Shown: positions 1 to 9,679, numbered from the stretch's first letter. The stretch: 64,000 bases of DNA from Antrihabitans cavernicola (GCF_008297975.1 NZ_VLNY01000011.1:62001-126000); one strand, 5' to 3'. Numbers and translations are program-made. The notes: generated from the letters alone by a model not told the origin.

Positions 1-950
1 TGGTGCCCGCCGTGCTGCCGTCACGATTCAGCGAAGTCAACGGCGGCAAGAGCTGGGTGCGATTTCACGGATTCTCGGTGCAGCCAGGAGAGTTCGCAAA
101 GGTGCTGCTGCTGATCTTCGTCGCCGCCTACCTTGTGCAACACCGCGAGTTGTTCACCATCGCAGGCCGCCGCGTTCTGGGAATGACGTTCCCACGCCTG
201 CGCGATCTTGCCCCACTGCTGCTCGCCAGCGGTGTGGCGATCGTCGTGTTGGTCGTCGAAGAGAATCTGGGATTTTCGCTGCTGATCTTCGGAACGATTC
301 TCGCGATGATCTACATCGCGACCGACCGGGTTTCCTGGTTGGTCGTCGGTCTACTGATGTTCGCGGTCGGCTGCGTGATCGCCTACAACCTGTTTGCGCA
401 CGTTCGGGTTCGGGTCGACGTGTGGCGGGATCCGTTCTCGACGTACTACGGCAACGGCTATCAGATCGCACAGTCGTTGTTCGGCCTCGGCACCGGCGGC
501 ATGCTCGGCACCGGCCTCGGCGCAGGCCGACCGCAAGCTGTTCCGTTCGCGAAGACCGACTTCATCATCTCGACCATCGGCGAAGAACTGGGCTTGATCG
601 GATTGACCGCGGTCATCGTGCTGTTCCTGGTGATCACCATCCGTGGATTCAAAACCTCTCTGGCCGTGCATGATTCGTTCGGAACGCTGCTGACCGGCGG
701 TCTTGCGTTCTCCATCGGCTGGCAGCTCTTCGTCGTGGTCGGTGGCGTGACCAAGCTGATTCCGCTGACCGGTATCACCACGCCGTTCATGTCGTACGGC
801 GGATCGTCACTGCTCGCCAACTACATCGTCATCGCCATCCTGCTGCGCGTCTCCGACGAAGCGCGCACTCATCCGCCACCGGCGGTTCGCAAGCCGGTCC
901 ACCCGATATCCGAAGCAGAAACGCAGATAGTTCACAGGCCACTCACATGA
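1..950 (+). CDS. FtsW/RodA/SpoVE-family peptidoglycan polymerase, 3' part
   Basis: This is the C-terminal 315 residues of a SEDS-family protein; the N-terminus lies left of the window, and the GTG at position 3 is probably internal. SEDS proteins are polytopic membrane enzymes that polymerise lipid II glycan and work with a class B penicillin-binding protein. Visible features are many hydrophobic helices, the luminal loop around 'YGNGYQIAQSLFGLGTGG' and the C-terminal signature 'LTGITTPFMSYGGSS', which is closer to RodA than to FtsW. No penicillin-binding protein gene or pknAB follows, so it may be a paralogue outside the usual rodA-pbpA cluster. Confidence 0.85.
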   Translation, partial: VPAVLPSRFSEVNGGKSWVRFHGFSVQPGEFAKVLLLIFVAAYLVQHRELFTIAGRRVLGMTFPRLRDLAPLLLASGVAIVVLVVEENLGFSLLIFGTILAMIYIATDRVSWLVVGLLMFAVGCVIAYNLFAHVRVRVDVWRDPFSTYYGNGYQIAQSLFGLGTGGMLGTGLGAGRPQAVPFAKTDFIISTIGEELGLIGLTAVIVLFLVITIRGFKTSLAVHDSFGTLLTGGLAFSIGWQLFVVVGGVTKLIPLTGITTPFMSYGGSSLLANYIVIAILLRVSDEARTHPPPAVRKPVHPISEAETQIVHRPLT

Positions 951-1027
951 ACAGCGCCGAGATTCGACTCAGCGCGATCGACCGACCGTAGAAGACAACC
1001 GCACCCGATTCACCGGAGGATTCAGCA

Positions 1028-1492
1028 ATGGACAGCCAAACAGTCGACAACGCGTACTCGGCACTGCAGCAGCAATCGCAGCAGACCGCCGGGTTGTTGC
1101 AGGCGCTCGCGTCGAAGCTCGACGCCGCAGCGACATCAGGCGACCAGAATGCCCGCGGTTGGCAACTCGACCTCAGGGAGATTGCGTTGGCCATCCGTGA
1201 CGAGGAGGGCCAAGCAACTCAGTTGCTCCAGTCGATTCACACGCTGGTCGACAATCACGTCCAGCAGCAGGCGCCGGAGCCTGTTCAGTATCAGCAACCG
1301 GTGCAGCAGTATCAGCCGCAGCCGCAGTACGCACCGCAATTCCAGCAGAGCGGCTACGCACAGCCCGGCTACGGAGCAGGCGGCGGCGGAGCCCTGCACC
1401 GCTTCCTCGGCGGTGGTTTCGGCCAGGCCATGGCATCCGGCGCGGGTTTCGGCATCGGCGACGACCTGATCCAATCGATATTCAACAGGTGA
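1028..1492 (+). CDS. Gln/Pro-rich hypothetical protein
   Basis: A 154-residue protein with no family I recognise. Residues 1-80 look helical and contain Gln-rich stretches; 80-120 are low complexity, built from Q, P and Y repeats; 120-154 are Gly-rich, ending 'IGDDLIQSIFNR'. There is no signal peptide or membrane helix. A GGAGGA ribosome-binding site lies about 6 nt before the ATG at 1028, which supports the start. It follows the FtsW/RodA gene on the same strand after 77 bp. A scaffold or self-associating role is possible from composition alone, but the function is unknown. Confidence 0.75.
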   Translation: MDSQTVDNAYSALQQQSQQTAGLLQALASKLDAAATSGDQNARGWQLDLREIALAIRDEEGQATQLLQSIHTLVDNHVQQQAPEPVQYQQPVQQYQPQPQYAPQFQQSGYAQPGYGAGGGGALHRFLGGGFGQAMASGAGFGIGDDLIQSIFNR

Positions 1493-1514
1493 GCAACCGA
1501 TCTGGGCGGAGCGA

Positions 1515-2186
1515 TCAGCCGATTCCGAGACCGTGCGCATGCGCGATGGCCTGCGCTCTGTCACGAACCTGAAGCTTCGCGAAGATCGAATTGATATGGC
1601 TCTTGACCGTGCTGACGCCGACGAACAAGCGCTCCGCGATCTCGGAGTTGTTGAGCCCCTTGGCCATCAGCGTCAGCACGTCGAGTTCGCGGGCGCTCAG
1701 ACCTGAAACAGGTGGCGGCGCAGGGTTTGACAAGGCTGGGTTCGACAAGGCGGACACAATCCTGTTGCCCACCTCGGCGGCAAAGGTCGAATGTCCGCTG
1801 GCCACAGCACGCACCGCGGCCGCGATCTCACGCCTGCCCGCATCCTTGGTCAGATAGCCCCGGGCACCGGCTCGCAGCGCGCCCGCAATGGATTCGTCGT
1901 CCGCATAGGTCGTGAGTACCAGCACGGCGGTATCCGGGTGGTCGGCAGTGATCGCCTTCGTCGCCGCGACGCCGTCGACACCCGGCATCCGCAGATCCAT
2001 CAGCACCACCTGGGGATGCACGCGTTCGACGATGTCGATCACAGCGGCACCGTCGCGGGCCTCCCCCACCACCTCGATGTCGGGCAACAGCGACAACACC
2101 GTGGTGAGCCCTTCTCGAACGGTGGTCTGATCGTCGGCGACGACGACGGTGATCACCTGCGCGGAATCGCTATCTGCACTCGCCAC
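1515..2186 (-). CDS. NarL/LuxR-family response regulator
   Basis: A cytoplasmic two-component response regulator of 223 residues. The receiver domain (about 12-128) has the acidic pair D18-D19, phosphoacceptor D64 in 'VLMDLRMPG', the conserved Thr in 'VLTT' and Lys in 'YLTKDAG'. A LuxR/GerE helix-turn-helix covers about 160-220, with 'GLNNSEIAERLFVGVSTVKS'. Its start overlaps the 3' end of the upstream histidine kinase gene by 34 bp, so the two are translationally coupled and almost certainly cognate. The signal and targets cannot be read from the sequence. Confidence 0.95.
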   Translation of the reverse strand: MASADSDSAQVITVVVADDQTTVREGLTTVLSLLPDIEVVGEARDGAAVIDIVERVHPQVVLMDLRMPGVDGVAATKAITADHPDTAVLVLTTYADDESIAGALRAGARGYLTKDAGRREIAAAVRAVASGHSTFAAEVGNRIVSALSNPALSNPAPPPVSGLSARELDVLTLMAKGLNNSEIAERLFVGVSTVKSHINSIFAKLQVRDRAQAIAHAHGLGIG

Positions 2187-3307
2187 CGGTCACCGTCCTT
2201 TCCCGCATCCAGGGTCCCACCGAGCGCGACGATTCGCTCTCGCATCCCGAGCAAGCCGACGCCTGCCCCTGACACACCGAGAATCGCGGATTGCGCCGCG
2301 CGATCGTTGATCACGACCAATTCCGTTCGGTTCGGGTCTACCTGCAGCGTGACGGTCACCGGCGCTCCCTGAGCGTGCTTGCGGGCATTGGTCAGCGATT
2401 CCTGCAACACCCGGACAAGGGCGACGGATCCCTGCTGGTCGACACTGCTCGCGTCGCCCTCGATCGACACGCTAACCCGTTCACCCGCAGAGCGATGCTC
2501 GCCGGCAAGGCGCTCGATCTCGGCGGCCAGATCCACCCGATCGGCGCGCAGCGTGCCCACGACGTCGCGAGCATCGTTGAGCCCGGACACCGCGAGCGCG
2601 TGGGATGCCCGAACCCGTTGCGCCGCACCGTCGATGTCACCGGCTTCGATCAGCGCATCGGCCGCGTCGAGCTGCAGAACCAACCCGCCGAGCGTGTGCG
2701 CGAGGACGTCGTGAATGTCGCGCGCAATTCGTCCTCGCTCTGCCAGGGCGGCAGCACGGTCGCGCTCGGCTCGGATGACGCGCGTCTGCTCGACGAGACG
2801 CCGATTCTGTTCGGCGCTCACCCGAAACTGTCGTCGGCTCCACCCCATCAGAACCACGACGACGATCCCGCCGAGCGTGGAGATGATCGCAACGGCGTTG
2901 TCGCGGTGCAGGATCGACGACAACGTCGAGGTGATCGTTCCGACGGCGGTGACACCCACGCCGAACGCGAGCGGATACTCGAGCATCGCGATCGCGGCGA
3001 AAATGGCGGCCACCACGGAGATCGTCGCGATCGGTACCGGTCCGCAGATCAGTCCACCGAAGAGGGCCATCGCCACCAGGCAGCCCGCCTGCGCCCACGA
3101 CAGCCGATTCGGCAGCAGCGCCCACCCCAGCCAGCCGAGGCACGAAACGATCGTCGCCGCCCATACCCACACGCTCTCGCCGCGTGACTGCGACGTCAGA
3201 AACGGAAGCAGCACGGCAACCAGCCCGACCAGGCGAAGGAGCCTGGCCGAGCCGGCGGTCTGCAGGGGTGCCGCCGCGGCTACGGACACCGTGTCAGTGT
3301 GCCGCAC
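2153..3307 (-). CDS. Sensor histidine kinase, HisKA_3 (NarL) type
   Basis: A 384-residue membrane sensor kinase. Five or so hydrophobic helices fill residues 20-155, followed by a coiled segment and the dimerisation/phosphotransfer helix 'GRIARDIHDVLAHTLGG' with phospho-acceptor H199. The ATP-binding domain shows an N-box around 'ESLTNARKHA' and a G-box near 'GVGLLGMRERI'. There is no large extracellular domain, so the signal is probably sensed in or at the membrane. The GTG start at 3307 lies 14 bp inside the preceding membrane-protein gene. It forms an operon with that gene and the response regulator. Confidence 0.93.
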   Translation of the reverse strand: MRHTDTVSVAAAAPLQTAGSARLLRLVGLVAVLLPFLTSQSRGESVWVWAATIVSCLGWLGWALLPNRLSWAQAGCLVAMALFGGLICGPVPIATISVVAAIFAAIAMLEYPLAFGVGVTAVGTITSTLSSILHRDNAVAIISTLGGIVVVVLMGWSRRQFRVSAEQNRRLVEQTRVIRAERDRAAALAERGRIARDIHDVLAHTLGGLVLQLDAADALIEAGDIDGAAQRVRASHALAVSGLNDARDVVGTLRADRVDLAAEIERLAGEHRSAGERVSVSIEGDASSVDQQGSVALVRVLQESLTNARKHAQGAPVTVTLQVDPNRTELVVINDRAAQSAILGVSGAGVGLLGMRERIVALGGTLDAGKDGDRWRVQIAIPRR

Positions 3308-3797
3308 TCGATGTCAGTTGTGCTGGAAGTGTTTCCGCCCGCCGCGCGAGCACCGCGGTACGGCCCAGCCTGTTCAGCGCCAGCATCAACAGAATGACAC
3401 CGCCGGAGGCCACTACTTTCGCACCCATGTTCACGGCGGCCACGTCGAGCGCGATCCGGACCGCGATCAGCAGCAGCCACAACATCGAGCCGGCAGCTCC
3501 GGTGCGAGCGACCAGATCGCCGTGCTCGTTTCGGGCGAACTGCGACAGGCCACCCATCCACACGCCGACGATGACCGCCAGCGCACCTTCGACGACCAGA
3601 ACCGCGATCGCCAGCGGAGTGAATCCGGCTGCGGCGGTATCGGATTGGCCGATCGCCACCACGCCGATGATGCCGAGGATGATGGGCAGGCGCCACATCT
3701 TCCCGTGATCGACGACGCGCCATTGCGTCTGCCGCCACATGATGTAGCCGAGAACGAGGACGGCGATAACGATGTCGAGTGCGTACTGGGAAGTCAT
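3294..3797 (-). CDS. Multi-pass membrane protein upstream of a two-component system
   Basis: A membrane protein of about 167 residues with four or five predicted helices and few charged residues, first in an operon with the histidine kinase and response regulator. I take the ATG at 3797. The frame stays open to a GTG at 3836, but that lies inside the hairpin at 3833-3857, so the longer version is less likely. No family is recognised. Its coupling to the kinase gene suggests a co-sensor or the protein that the two-component system responds to, which is inference from position only. Confidence 0.75.
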   Translation of the reverse strand: MTSQYALDIVIAVLVLGYIMWRQTQWRVVDHGKMWRLPIILGIIGVVAIGQSDTAAAGFTPLAIAVLVVEGALAVIVGVWMGGLSQFARNEHGDLVARTGAAGSMLWLLLIAVRIALDVAAVNMGAKVVASGGVILLMLALNRLGRTAVLARRAETLPAQLTSSAAH

Positions 3798-3832
3798 GAC
3801 TCGACTCTGCGCGTCACGCAGAGCCGAGAACA

Positions 3833-3857
3833 CCACCCACGGGTGGACCGTGGGTGG
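3833..3857 (-). terminator. Hairpin after the citrate synthase/FKBP operon
   Basis: A perfect 10-bp inverted repeat (CCACCCACGG / CCGTGGGTGG) with a 5-nt loop lies 13 bp beyond the FKBP stop codon. There is no U-tract, which is common for actinobacterial terminators. It probably ends the gltA-FKBP transcript and also argues against the longer start of the next gene. Confidence 0.6.
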
Positions 3858-3869
3858 AACCTCGAGAGG

Positions 3870-4235
3870 TCAGCCCTCGCTGGCGTCGAGCAGATCGATG
3901 ATGAAGACCAGTGTCTTGCCCGACAGTCGGTGCCCCGCACCGGCGGGCCCGTAGGCCAGCTCCGGCGGAATCGTCAGCTGCCGACGGCCGCCCACCTTCA
4001 TGCCCGGAATGCCGTCCTGCCAGCCCTTGATCAGCCCACGCAGCGGAAACTCGATGGATTCGCCACGGCCCCACGAGGAGTCGAACTCTTCGCCCGTGTC
4101 GTACTCGACACCGACATAGTGCACCTCGACCTTGCCGCCGGGAACGGCCTCGGCGCCGTCGCCGATCACCAGATCCTTGATCACCAGATCGGTGGGCGCG
4201 GGTCCTTCTTGAAACTCGATCTCGGGCTTGGTCAT
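3870..4235 (-). CDS. FKBP-type peptidyl-prolyl cis-trans isomerase
   Basis: A small single-domain FKBP of 121 residues that accelerates prolyl isomerisation in folding proteins. It has the typical 'KVEVHYVGVEYDTGEEFDSS' strand/loop, 'PLRGLIKGWQDGIPGMKVGG' and the 'IPPELAYG' segment that shapes the active-site pocket. No signal peptide is seen, so it acts in the cytoplasm. The ATG at 4235 is preferred over the one at 4241, because AAGGG sits 6 nt before the former and directly abuts the latter. It lies 11 bp after citrate synthase in the same operon. Confidence 0.95.
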   Translation of the reverse strand: MTKPEIEFQEGPAPTDLVIKDLVIGDGAEAVPGGKVEVHYVGVEYDTGEEFDSSWGRGESIEFPLRGLIKGWQDGIPGMKVGGRRQLTIPPELAYGPAGAGHRLSGKTLVFIIDLLDASEG

Positions 4236-4246
4236 CGACATCCCTT

Positions 4247-5542
4247 TCAGCGGCCGGACAGGTCCGTGTACGCGCGTTCGGTGTATCCGGTGTAGATCTG
4301 GCGCGGACGGCCGATCTTCACCGGTTCGTTGTGCAGTTCTCGCCAATGCGCAATCCACCCGGGCAACCGGCCCATGGCGAAGAGCACCGTGAACATCCGC
4401 GTGGGGAATCCCATGGCGCGGTAGATGACTCCCGTGTAGAAGTCGACGTTCGGGTACAGCTTGCGCTCGACGAAGTAGTCGTCGGTGAGCGCACGCTCCT
4501 CCAAAGCCCGTGCGATATCGAGCAATTCGTCGTTGCCGCCGAGCTTCTCCAGGATGCCGTGCGCGGCTTCCTTGACGATCGCGGCACGCGGATCGTAGTT
4601 GCGGTAGACGCGGTGACCGAAGCCCATGAGCTTCACGCCGTCTTCCTTGTTCTTGACCTTCTTGATGAAGGAGTCGACGTCGCCGCCGTCGGCCTGGATC
4701 TTCTCCAGCATCTCCAGCACCGCCTGGTTCGCACCACCGTGCAGTGGCCCCCAGAGTGCGTTGATCCCGCCCGAAACCGAGGTGAACAGGTTGGCGTCCG
4801 ACGAGCCGACCAGGCGAACCGTGGACGTGGAGCAGTTCTGCTCGTGGTCGGCATGCAGGATCAGGAGCATGTCGAGCGCCTGCACGAACTCGGGGTCCAT
4901 GTCGTAGGGCTCCGCGGGGAAGCCGAACGTCATCCGCAGGAAGTTCTCGACCAGGTTCAACGAGTTGTCCGGGTACAGGAACGGCTGCCCCACCGACTTC
5001 TTGTACGCGTAGGCCGCGATGGTCGGCACCTTCGCGAGCAGTCGGATGGTCGAGAGCTCCACCTGGGCGTCGTCGTACGGATCCAGCGAGTCCTGGTAGT
5101 ACGCAGACAGGGCATTGATCGCGCTCGAGAGCACCGGCATCGGATGCGCGTTGCGAGGGAAGCCGTCGAAGAAGCGCTTCAGGTCCTCGTGAAGCAGCGT
5201 GTGGCGGCGGATCTTGTTGGTGAATTCTTCCAACTCGGTCGCCGTCGGCAGCTCACCGTAGATCAGCAGGTAGCTGACCTCCATGAAGGTCGACTTCTTC
5301 GCCAGCTGATCGATCGGGTAACCGCGGTAGCGCAGGATGCCCGCGTCACCGTCGATGTAGGTGATCGCCGACTTGGTCGACGCAGTATTCACGAAGCCGG
5401 GATCGAAGGTCGTGTAATCCGTTGTCGACAGGAACTTTCCGAGTTGTATCCCGTCGGTTCCCTCGGTCGCTTTCGCGATCGACATCGAGTACTCGCCACC
5501 GGGGTAGTGCAGAGTCGGATTGGCATCATTCTCAGCGGGCAC
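4247..5542 (-). CDS. gltA: Citrate synthase (type II, hexameric class)
   Basis: This enzyme condenses oxaloacetate and acetyl-CoA to citrate, the entry step of the TCA cycle. At 431 residues it matches the long bacterial form. Visible active-site motifs are 'LWGPLHGGANQAV' and 'GFGHRVYRNYDPRA', plus 'HADHEQNCSTSTVRLVGS'. An N-terminal extension of about 50 residues precedes the core, as in the Gram-negative and mycobacterial GltA2 types. The start is a GTG with a GAGAGGG box 7 nt upstream. An FKBP follows in the same transcript. A second, shorter citrate synthase is at 9680-10807. Confidence 0.96.
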   Translation of the reverse strand: MPAENDANPTLHYPGGEYSMSIAKATEGTDGIQLGKFLSTTDYTTFDPGFVNTASTKSAITYIDGDAGILRYRGYPIDQLAKKSTFMEVSYLLIYGELPTATELEEFTNKIRRHTLLHEDLKRFFDGFPRNAHPMPVLSSAINALSAYYQDSLDPYDDAQVELSTIRLLAKVPTIAAYAYKKSVGQPFLYPDNSLNLVENFLRMTFGFPAEPYDMDPEFVQALDMLLILHADHEQNCSTSTVRLVGSSDANLFTSVSGGINALWGPLHGGANQAVLEMLEKIQADGGDVDSFIKKVKNKEDGVKLMGFGHRVYRNYDPRAAIVKEAAHGILEKLGGNDELLDIARALEERALTDDYFVERKLYPNVDFYTGVIYRAMGFPTRMFTVLFAMGRLPGWIAHWRELHNEPVKIGRPRQIYTGYTERAYTDLSGR

Positions 5543-5613
5543 GAAGTATCCCTCTCAGGCTCGAGCAGCAGAACAAAAGATGAACAGGGCGAGCAAGTGC
5601 AGACGGTTAGACG

Positions 5614-6528
5614 CTAGTCGCCCGCCAGCTCTTTCGCCCAAGGAGGGTCCGCACCGGCCCGGGATACGGTCACCGCCGCGGCTCTCGCCGCGAACCGAAG
5701 TGCCTGTTCCCAATGCTGCGCGGAGCAGATGCGGATCTCGTCGGGATGCAGAAGATCGGCCTTGTCCAGCCAGTGGAGCAGTGCTCCGTGCACGGTGTCA
5801 CCAGCGCCGATCGTGTCCACGACGTCCGATCCCGCCACCGGAACCGTCACGTCGACGTCCGGTGTCCGCACCGACAGACCGTCCGCGCCGCGGGTCGTCA
5901 GGACCGCGCCGACGCCCTGTCGTAGCCAGTCGCTCTCGGTGCTGCCGTTGTCTGCGGCCAGCCAGTCGGCATCGTCGACGGAGACCTTCAGGATGTCGAC
6001 ATGCGGCAGCCAGCTGTCGAACCGGGCTCGGTAGGCCGCGGGATCGCTAATGGCCGCAGGTCGCACGTTGGGATCGAGCATCACGGCCTTTCCCGCCGCT
6101 CGCGACCGGATCATCAGGTTCTCGTAGACCGTCGCCCCCGGCTCGTAGAGCAGCGACAACGTGCCGAAGGACAGCGCGGTGACCGTATCGGGCAGTTGTC
6201 CGGGATCGGCGACCAACCGGTCGGCGGTGCCCTCGGCATAGAACGTGTACTGCGCTCCGCCGTCGTCGTCGATGGACGTCAGAGCCAAGGTGGTCGGCTC
6301 GGGCCCACGCTGGACCAGGGATGTGTCGACGCCGGAGTCCGACAAGCGGCGTAGCAATCGTTCGCCGAGCGGGTCGGTGGAGAGCCTCGACAGGAATCCC
6401 ACAGCACTGCCGAGCCTGCCGAGGGTCACGCCCACGTTGAACGGCCCGCCACCCAGCTTCGGGGCGAGCAGGCCGTCGTCCGTCGGGACCAGATCGACCA
6501 GCGCCTCGCCGCACACCAGCAGATTCAC
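5614..6528 (-). CDS. PfkB-family sugar kinase (fructokinase-like)
   Basis: A ribokinase-fold carbohydrate kinase of 304 residues that transfers the ATP gamma-phosphate to a sugar hydroxyl in the cytoplasm. The N-terminus has 'GEALVDLVP' and the substrate-side 'GGGPFNVGVTLGRLG'. The C-terminal PfkB signature is 'DVVDTIGAGDT', whose Asp is the catalytic base and whose GAG forms the anion hole. The closest recognisable group is bacterial fructokinases, though the exact sugar cannot be set from sequence. An aldose 1-epimerase gene starts the same operon 13 bp upstream, so the two likely process one sugar. Confidence 0.88.
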   Translation of the reverse strand: MNLLVCGEALVDLVPTDDGLLAPKLGGGPFNVGVTLGRLGSAVGFLSRLSTDPLGERLLRRLSDSGVDTSLVQRGPEPTTLALTSIDDDGGAQYTFYAEGTADRLVADPGQLPDTVTALSFGTLSLLYEPGATVYENLMIRSRAAGKAVMLDPNVRPAAISDPAAYRARFDSWLPHVDILKVSVDDADWLAADNGSTESDWLRQGVGAVLTTRGADGLSVRTPDVDVTVPVAGSDVVDTIGAGDTVHGALLHWLDKADLLHPDEIRICSAQHWEQALRFAARAAAVTVSRAGADPPWAKELAGD

Positions 6529-6541
6529 AGCCCCACCCCAC

Positions 6542-7513
6542 TCACAGCGTGGCCATTCCCCACTTCGCGCTCCAGGTCTGGCCTGGCTCGAGGACGATCT
6601 CGTCGATTCCGGAGTTGAATGCGTTGGGCGGGCACGTCATCGGCTCGATCGCCAGCGCGCGGCCGCGATCCGGGTAGCCCTGGTCGTGCTCGGGGTCCGC
6701 CGTGAACACCTGGATCCAGTTGAACTCTCGGCCGGTCCACAACACGGTTCCCGTGCCGTCGGGAGCGCGCAGGATGTGGCGCGCCTTGCCGTCGGGGTCG
6801 GCAACGATCGAGCCGAACGGCGTATCGAGCCACTGCCCCTTCAACGGCTGCGGCTTGGTGAAGTCGTATCGCGAATTCCACACCGGCAGACAGGGACCGA
6901 CGGGGAGCATCCGCTCCGGCTCCATCGGCTGCCACACGCCGGCCGTGAGTTGCAACGTGCAGTCGTCGAGCGGAACGTTGCCCGCGCGAACGAAGCTGTG
7001 TATGCCGAGACCGAACGGTGCAGGCACCACACCGGTGTTGGTGGCGGTGTGCGTCACGGTCAAACCGTCGTCGCCCACCTCGTGAGTCACGCTGAGCCGC
7101 ATCGGATACGGCCAGCCCTTGTGCAGGCCGACGTCGATCGACTGCTTGACGCGCGCGCTCTGATGTTCTTCGAGCCGCCAATCGCGTCGCCGCACCAATC
7201 CGTGAATCGCGTTGTTGCGCGCGGGTTCGGTGATCTCGAGCTGATGATCGATGCCGTCGAAATCGAAATGACCGTCGCGAATTCTGTTCGACCACGGTGC
7301 AAGGACAAGACCTGCCGACAACGGCGGTTTCGTTCCGGCGGGCCAAGATTCGGTGAGTGGGTAAGCAGCACCGTCGATCGTTCGTTCCAGCATGCGCAAG
7401 CCCGCACCGGTCGACACCACTTCGGCTCGGTAGTCGCCGAATTGAATTTGGAACGTACGCGCAGTCGACGTCCCGTCAGTCTCGTGACGCACCACGGGTT
7501 CGGTCATGCGCAC
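6542..7513 (-). CDS. Aldose 1-epimerase family protein (mutarotase)
   Basis: A GalM-like enzyme of 323 residues that interconverts alpha and beta anomers of sugars. Family features include 'LAPWSNRIRDG', 'NAIHGLVRRRDW' with the expected active-site His, 'GLGIHSF' with the second His, and a late acidic position near 'IEPMTCPPNAFN'. The GTG at 7513 has a GGAG box 7 nt upstream; an ATG at 7507 is the alternative. It is cotranscribed with the downstream PfkB kinase, so it probably supplies the anomer that the kinase uses. Confidence 0.9.
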   Translation of the reverse strand: MRMTEPVVRHETDGTSTARTFQIQFGDYRAEVVSTGAGLRMLERTIDGAAYPLTESWPAGTKPPLSAGLVLAPWSNRIRDGHFDFDGIDHQLEITEPARNNAIHGLVRRRDWRLEEHQSARVKQSIDVGLHKGWPYPMRLSVTHEVGDDGLTVTHTATNTGVVPAPFGLGIHSFVRAGNVPLDDCTLQLTAGVWQPMEPERMLPVGPCLPVWNSRYDFTKPQPLKGQWLDTPFGSIVADPDGKARHILRAPDGTGTVLWTGREFNWIQVFTADPEHDQGYPDRGRALAIEPMTCPPNAFNSGIDEIVLEPGQTWSAKWGMATL

Positions 7514-7545
7514 AAGTCTGCTCCGAACCCCTGCTTCTTGTCAGG

Positions 7546-8847
7546 TCAACCGACGCCACCGGCGGTTCGCGGCTCGTCCGGCGCCGCGGAACCGACGCGA
7601 TACCGCACGAACGCGGGAATCAGCGCGGCTGCAATCACCACCCCGACGACCACCAGAATGCCGCCGCCACCTGCGGCAACAGCAGTGCCGACCCCTGCGG
7701 CCGCGGTACCGTGAGCGAGATCACCGATGCGCGGGCCACCGGCGACCACGACCGTGAACACCCCCTGGAGCCGACCGCGCACTTCGTCGGTCGCCACCTG
7801 CTGCAGCATCGTCGTCCGGAACGCGGCGGAGATCATGTCGACGCCGCCACCGATTGCGAGGAACAGCAGAGCCAGCCACAGCCAGATCGTCGTCGCACCG
7901 CCACCCGCGAACCCGACCGCGATACCGAACCCAAGCATCGCGAGACCCCACAAGACGATGCACACGACGACCGCGAGGCCCTGCCTCCGAATACGCGGTA
8001 GCCAGCCGGAGAACACGCCACCGATCACCGCGCCCACCGACATCGCCGCGAACAGCAGGCCGAGCACCAGCCCGCCCTCGATCGGATCGCCGAACGATTC
8101 GTGCGCGATCTGCGGAAACAGCGCGCGCGGCATGCCGAACACCATCGCGATGATGTCCACGACGAACGAGGCGAGCAACACTCGTTGCGTCGCAAGGTAG
8201 ACGAAACCGTCGAGCACCTCGCGCAGTCCTGCTCGCCGCACGGCTCCGGTGGGCGGCAACGCGGGCAGCTTGAACACCGCCCACAGCGTCGCGAGCAGAG
8301 CGATCGAGTCGATCAAGTAGAGCGTTGCAAGACCGAGAGTGGGAATCAGAATGCCCGCGAGCAGCGGTCCCGCGATTGCCCCGAACTGAAAGATCGTCAT
8401 GCTCAACGAGTTCGCGGCGGCCAGCTGTTCAGGGGGCAGCAGCCGCGGCAGAATGGCCGTCCGCGTCGGTTGATTGATGGCGAAGAACGCCTGCTGGACT
8501 GCCAGCAGGATCAGCACGAGCCACACGTTTCGCATGCCGAGCGCCGCTTGAATCCAGAACAGCAACGACGTGATGCCCAGGCCGGCGCTGGTGATCATCA
8601 TCAACTTGCGACGGTCCATCACATCGGCCAGCGCACCACCCCACAGCCCGAACACGATCAGCGGCGCAAGCGCGAAAAGGCCTGCGAGCCCGACGTATCC
8701 GGAGTTTCGAGTGATCTCGAAGATCTGCTGCGGAACGGCGACGATGCTGAGCTGACCACCGATCACGGTGACGACGCTGGTGATCCACAGCCTACGAAAG
8801 TTCGGATTCTTCAGTGGTGTGGTGTCGGCGAGAATGCGAGCGTTCAC
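7546..8847 (-). CDS. MFS transporter, EntS/MFS_3 type
   Basis: A major facilitator of 433 residues with about 12 membrane helices. The loop 2-3 motif is '[17 protein letters not shown]'. Sequence style matches the MFS_3 group that includes the enterobactin exporter EntS and drug exporters, so export is more likely than import. The GTG start overlaps the pdxH stop in a GTGA 4-bp overlap, giving translational coupling. The frame remains open further upstream within pdxH, but that part is antisense-like low-quality sequence. The substrate is unknown. Confidence 0.87.
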   Translation of the reverse strand: MNARILADTTPLKNPNFRRLWITSVVTVIGGQLSIVAVPQQIFEITRNSGYVGLAGLFALAPLIVFGLWGGALADVMDRRKLMMITSAGLGITSLLFWIQAALGMRNVWLVLILLAVQQAFFAINQPTRTAILPRLLPPEQLAAANSLSMTIFQFGAIAGPLLAGILIPTLGLATLYLIDSIALLATLWAVFKLPALPPTGAVRRAGLREVLDGFVYLATQRVLLASFVVDIIAMVFGMPRALFPQIAHESFGDPIEGGLVLGLLFAAMSVGAVIGGVFSGWLPRIRRQGLAVVVCIVLWGLAMLGFGIAVGFAGGGATTIWLWLALLFLAIGGGVDMISAAFRTTMLQQVATDEVRGRLQGVFTVVVAGGPRIGDLAHGTAAAGVGTAVAAGGGGILVVVGVVIAAALIPAFVRYRVGSAAPDEPRTAGGVG

Positions 8848-9524
8848 GGCTGCAGCCGTTCGGTTCGCCACCCGCTGTCGGTCGCCGTCGTCCGAACCCT
8901 GTTGTGCAGGCGATTTTCCTTGCCCTGCCAGAACTCCACGGTGGCGGGTCGGAGCAGAAAGCCACCCCACTGCGGTGGTACCGGGATCTCGCCGGCGTCG
9001 CCGAAGCGCGCCGTCACATCGGCGAGGGCCCGCTCGAGGTCGGCTCTGGTGCCGATCGGGCGGGATTGTTGCGACGCCCAGGCGCCCAGCTGGGATCCGC
9101 GGGGCCTGCTCTGCCAGTACCGCTGCGTACGTTCCGACGACACCCGCTCGACCTCGCCGCGCAGGGTGATCTGTCGCGCTATCAGTGGCCAGCCGAACGT
9201 CGCGGACGCGTGCGGATTCGCCGTCAGTTGAGCAGCTTTGTCGGAGCCGTAGTTGGAGTAGAACACGATGCCGTCGGGCCCGATGTCCTTGCACAGAACG
9301 ACGCGGCTCGCAGGGTGACCGGCCGCGTCGACGGTGGCAAGAACCATGGCGTTCGGCTCCGCGACTCCGCCGTCGACAGCATCGCGCAGCCAGTGCCGCA
9401 TCAACGGTTCCCAGCCCTGGTCGAGCCACGATTCGTCCAGGTCGGAGCTACCGCCGTAGTTGACTCGCATCGCAGCGAGGTCGCTCCCGGAGAGGGAGTG
9501 TTCGGGACTCTGATCTGACGCCAC
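8844..9524 (-). CDS. pdxH: Pyridoxamine/pyridoxine 5'-phosphate oxidase
   Basis: An FMN enzyme that oxidises pyridoxamine or pyridoxine 5'-phosphate to pyridoxal 5'-phosphate, the last step of vitamin B6 salvage. Recognisable parts are 'MRVNYGG', '[20 protein letters not shown]', '[11 protein letters not shown]', '[13 protein letters not shown]' and the C-terminal '[16 protein letters not shown]'. I choose the GTG at 9524, giving 226 residues; the frame extends to 9566 without support. It is divergent from citA and coupled to the downstream MFS gene. Confidence 0.94.
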   Translation of the reverse strand: MASDQSPEHSLSGSDLAAMRVNYGGSSDLDESWLDQGWEPLMRHWLRDAVDGGVAEPNAMVLATVDAAGHPASRVVLCKDIGPDGIVFYSNYGSDKAAQLTANPHASATFGWPLIARQITLRGEVERVSSERTQRYWQSRPRGSQLGAWASQQSRPIGTRADLERALADVTARFGDAGEIPVPPQWGGFLLRPATVEFWQGKENRLHNRVRTTATDSGWRTERLQP

Positions 9525-9679
9525 TGACCAAACGCTACCCCCGGGTAGGGCTCGCCTCGTCCGCACGGTTCGACAAGCTAAGGTTGCTGTGATTCGCCTC
9601 GTCCGACCGACGAATTGCAGTGGCCGTTGCCGCCCGGACCGGGCATGGCACGGCAGTAGCAGAGAGAGAGCTCACGATC

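Noticed and set aside
2715-4295. 526-residue open frame on the plus strand
   Set aside because: It runs antisense through the histidine kinase, membrane protein and FKBP genes, is Arg/His/Asp-rich and has no family features; a GC-driven shadow.
4331-5617. 428-residue open frame opposite citrate synthase
   Set aside because: Antisense shadow of a strongly conserved gene; composition is Val/Arg/Glu-biased without domains.
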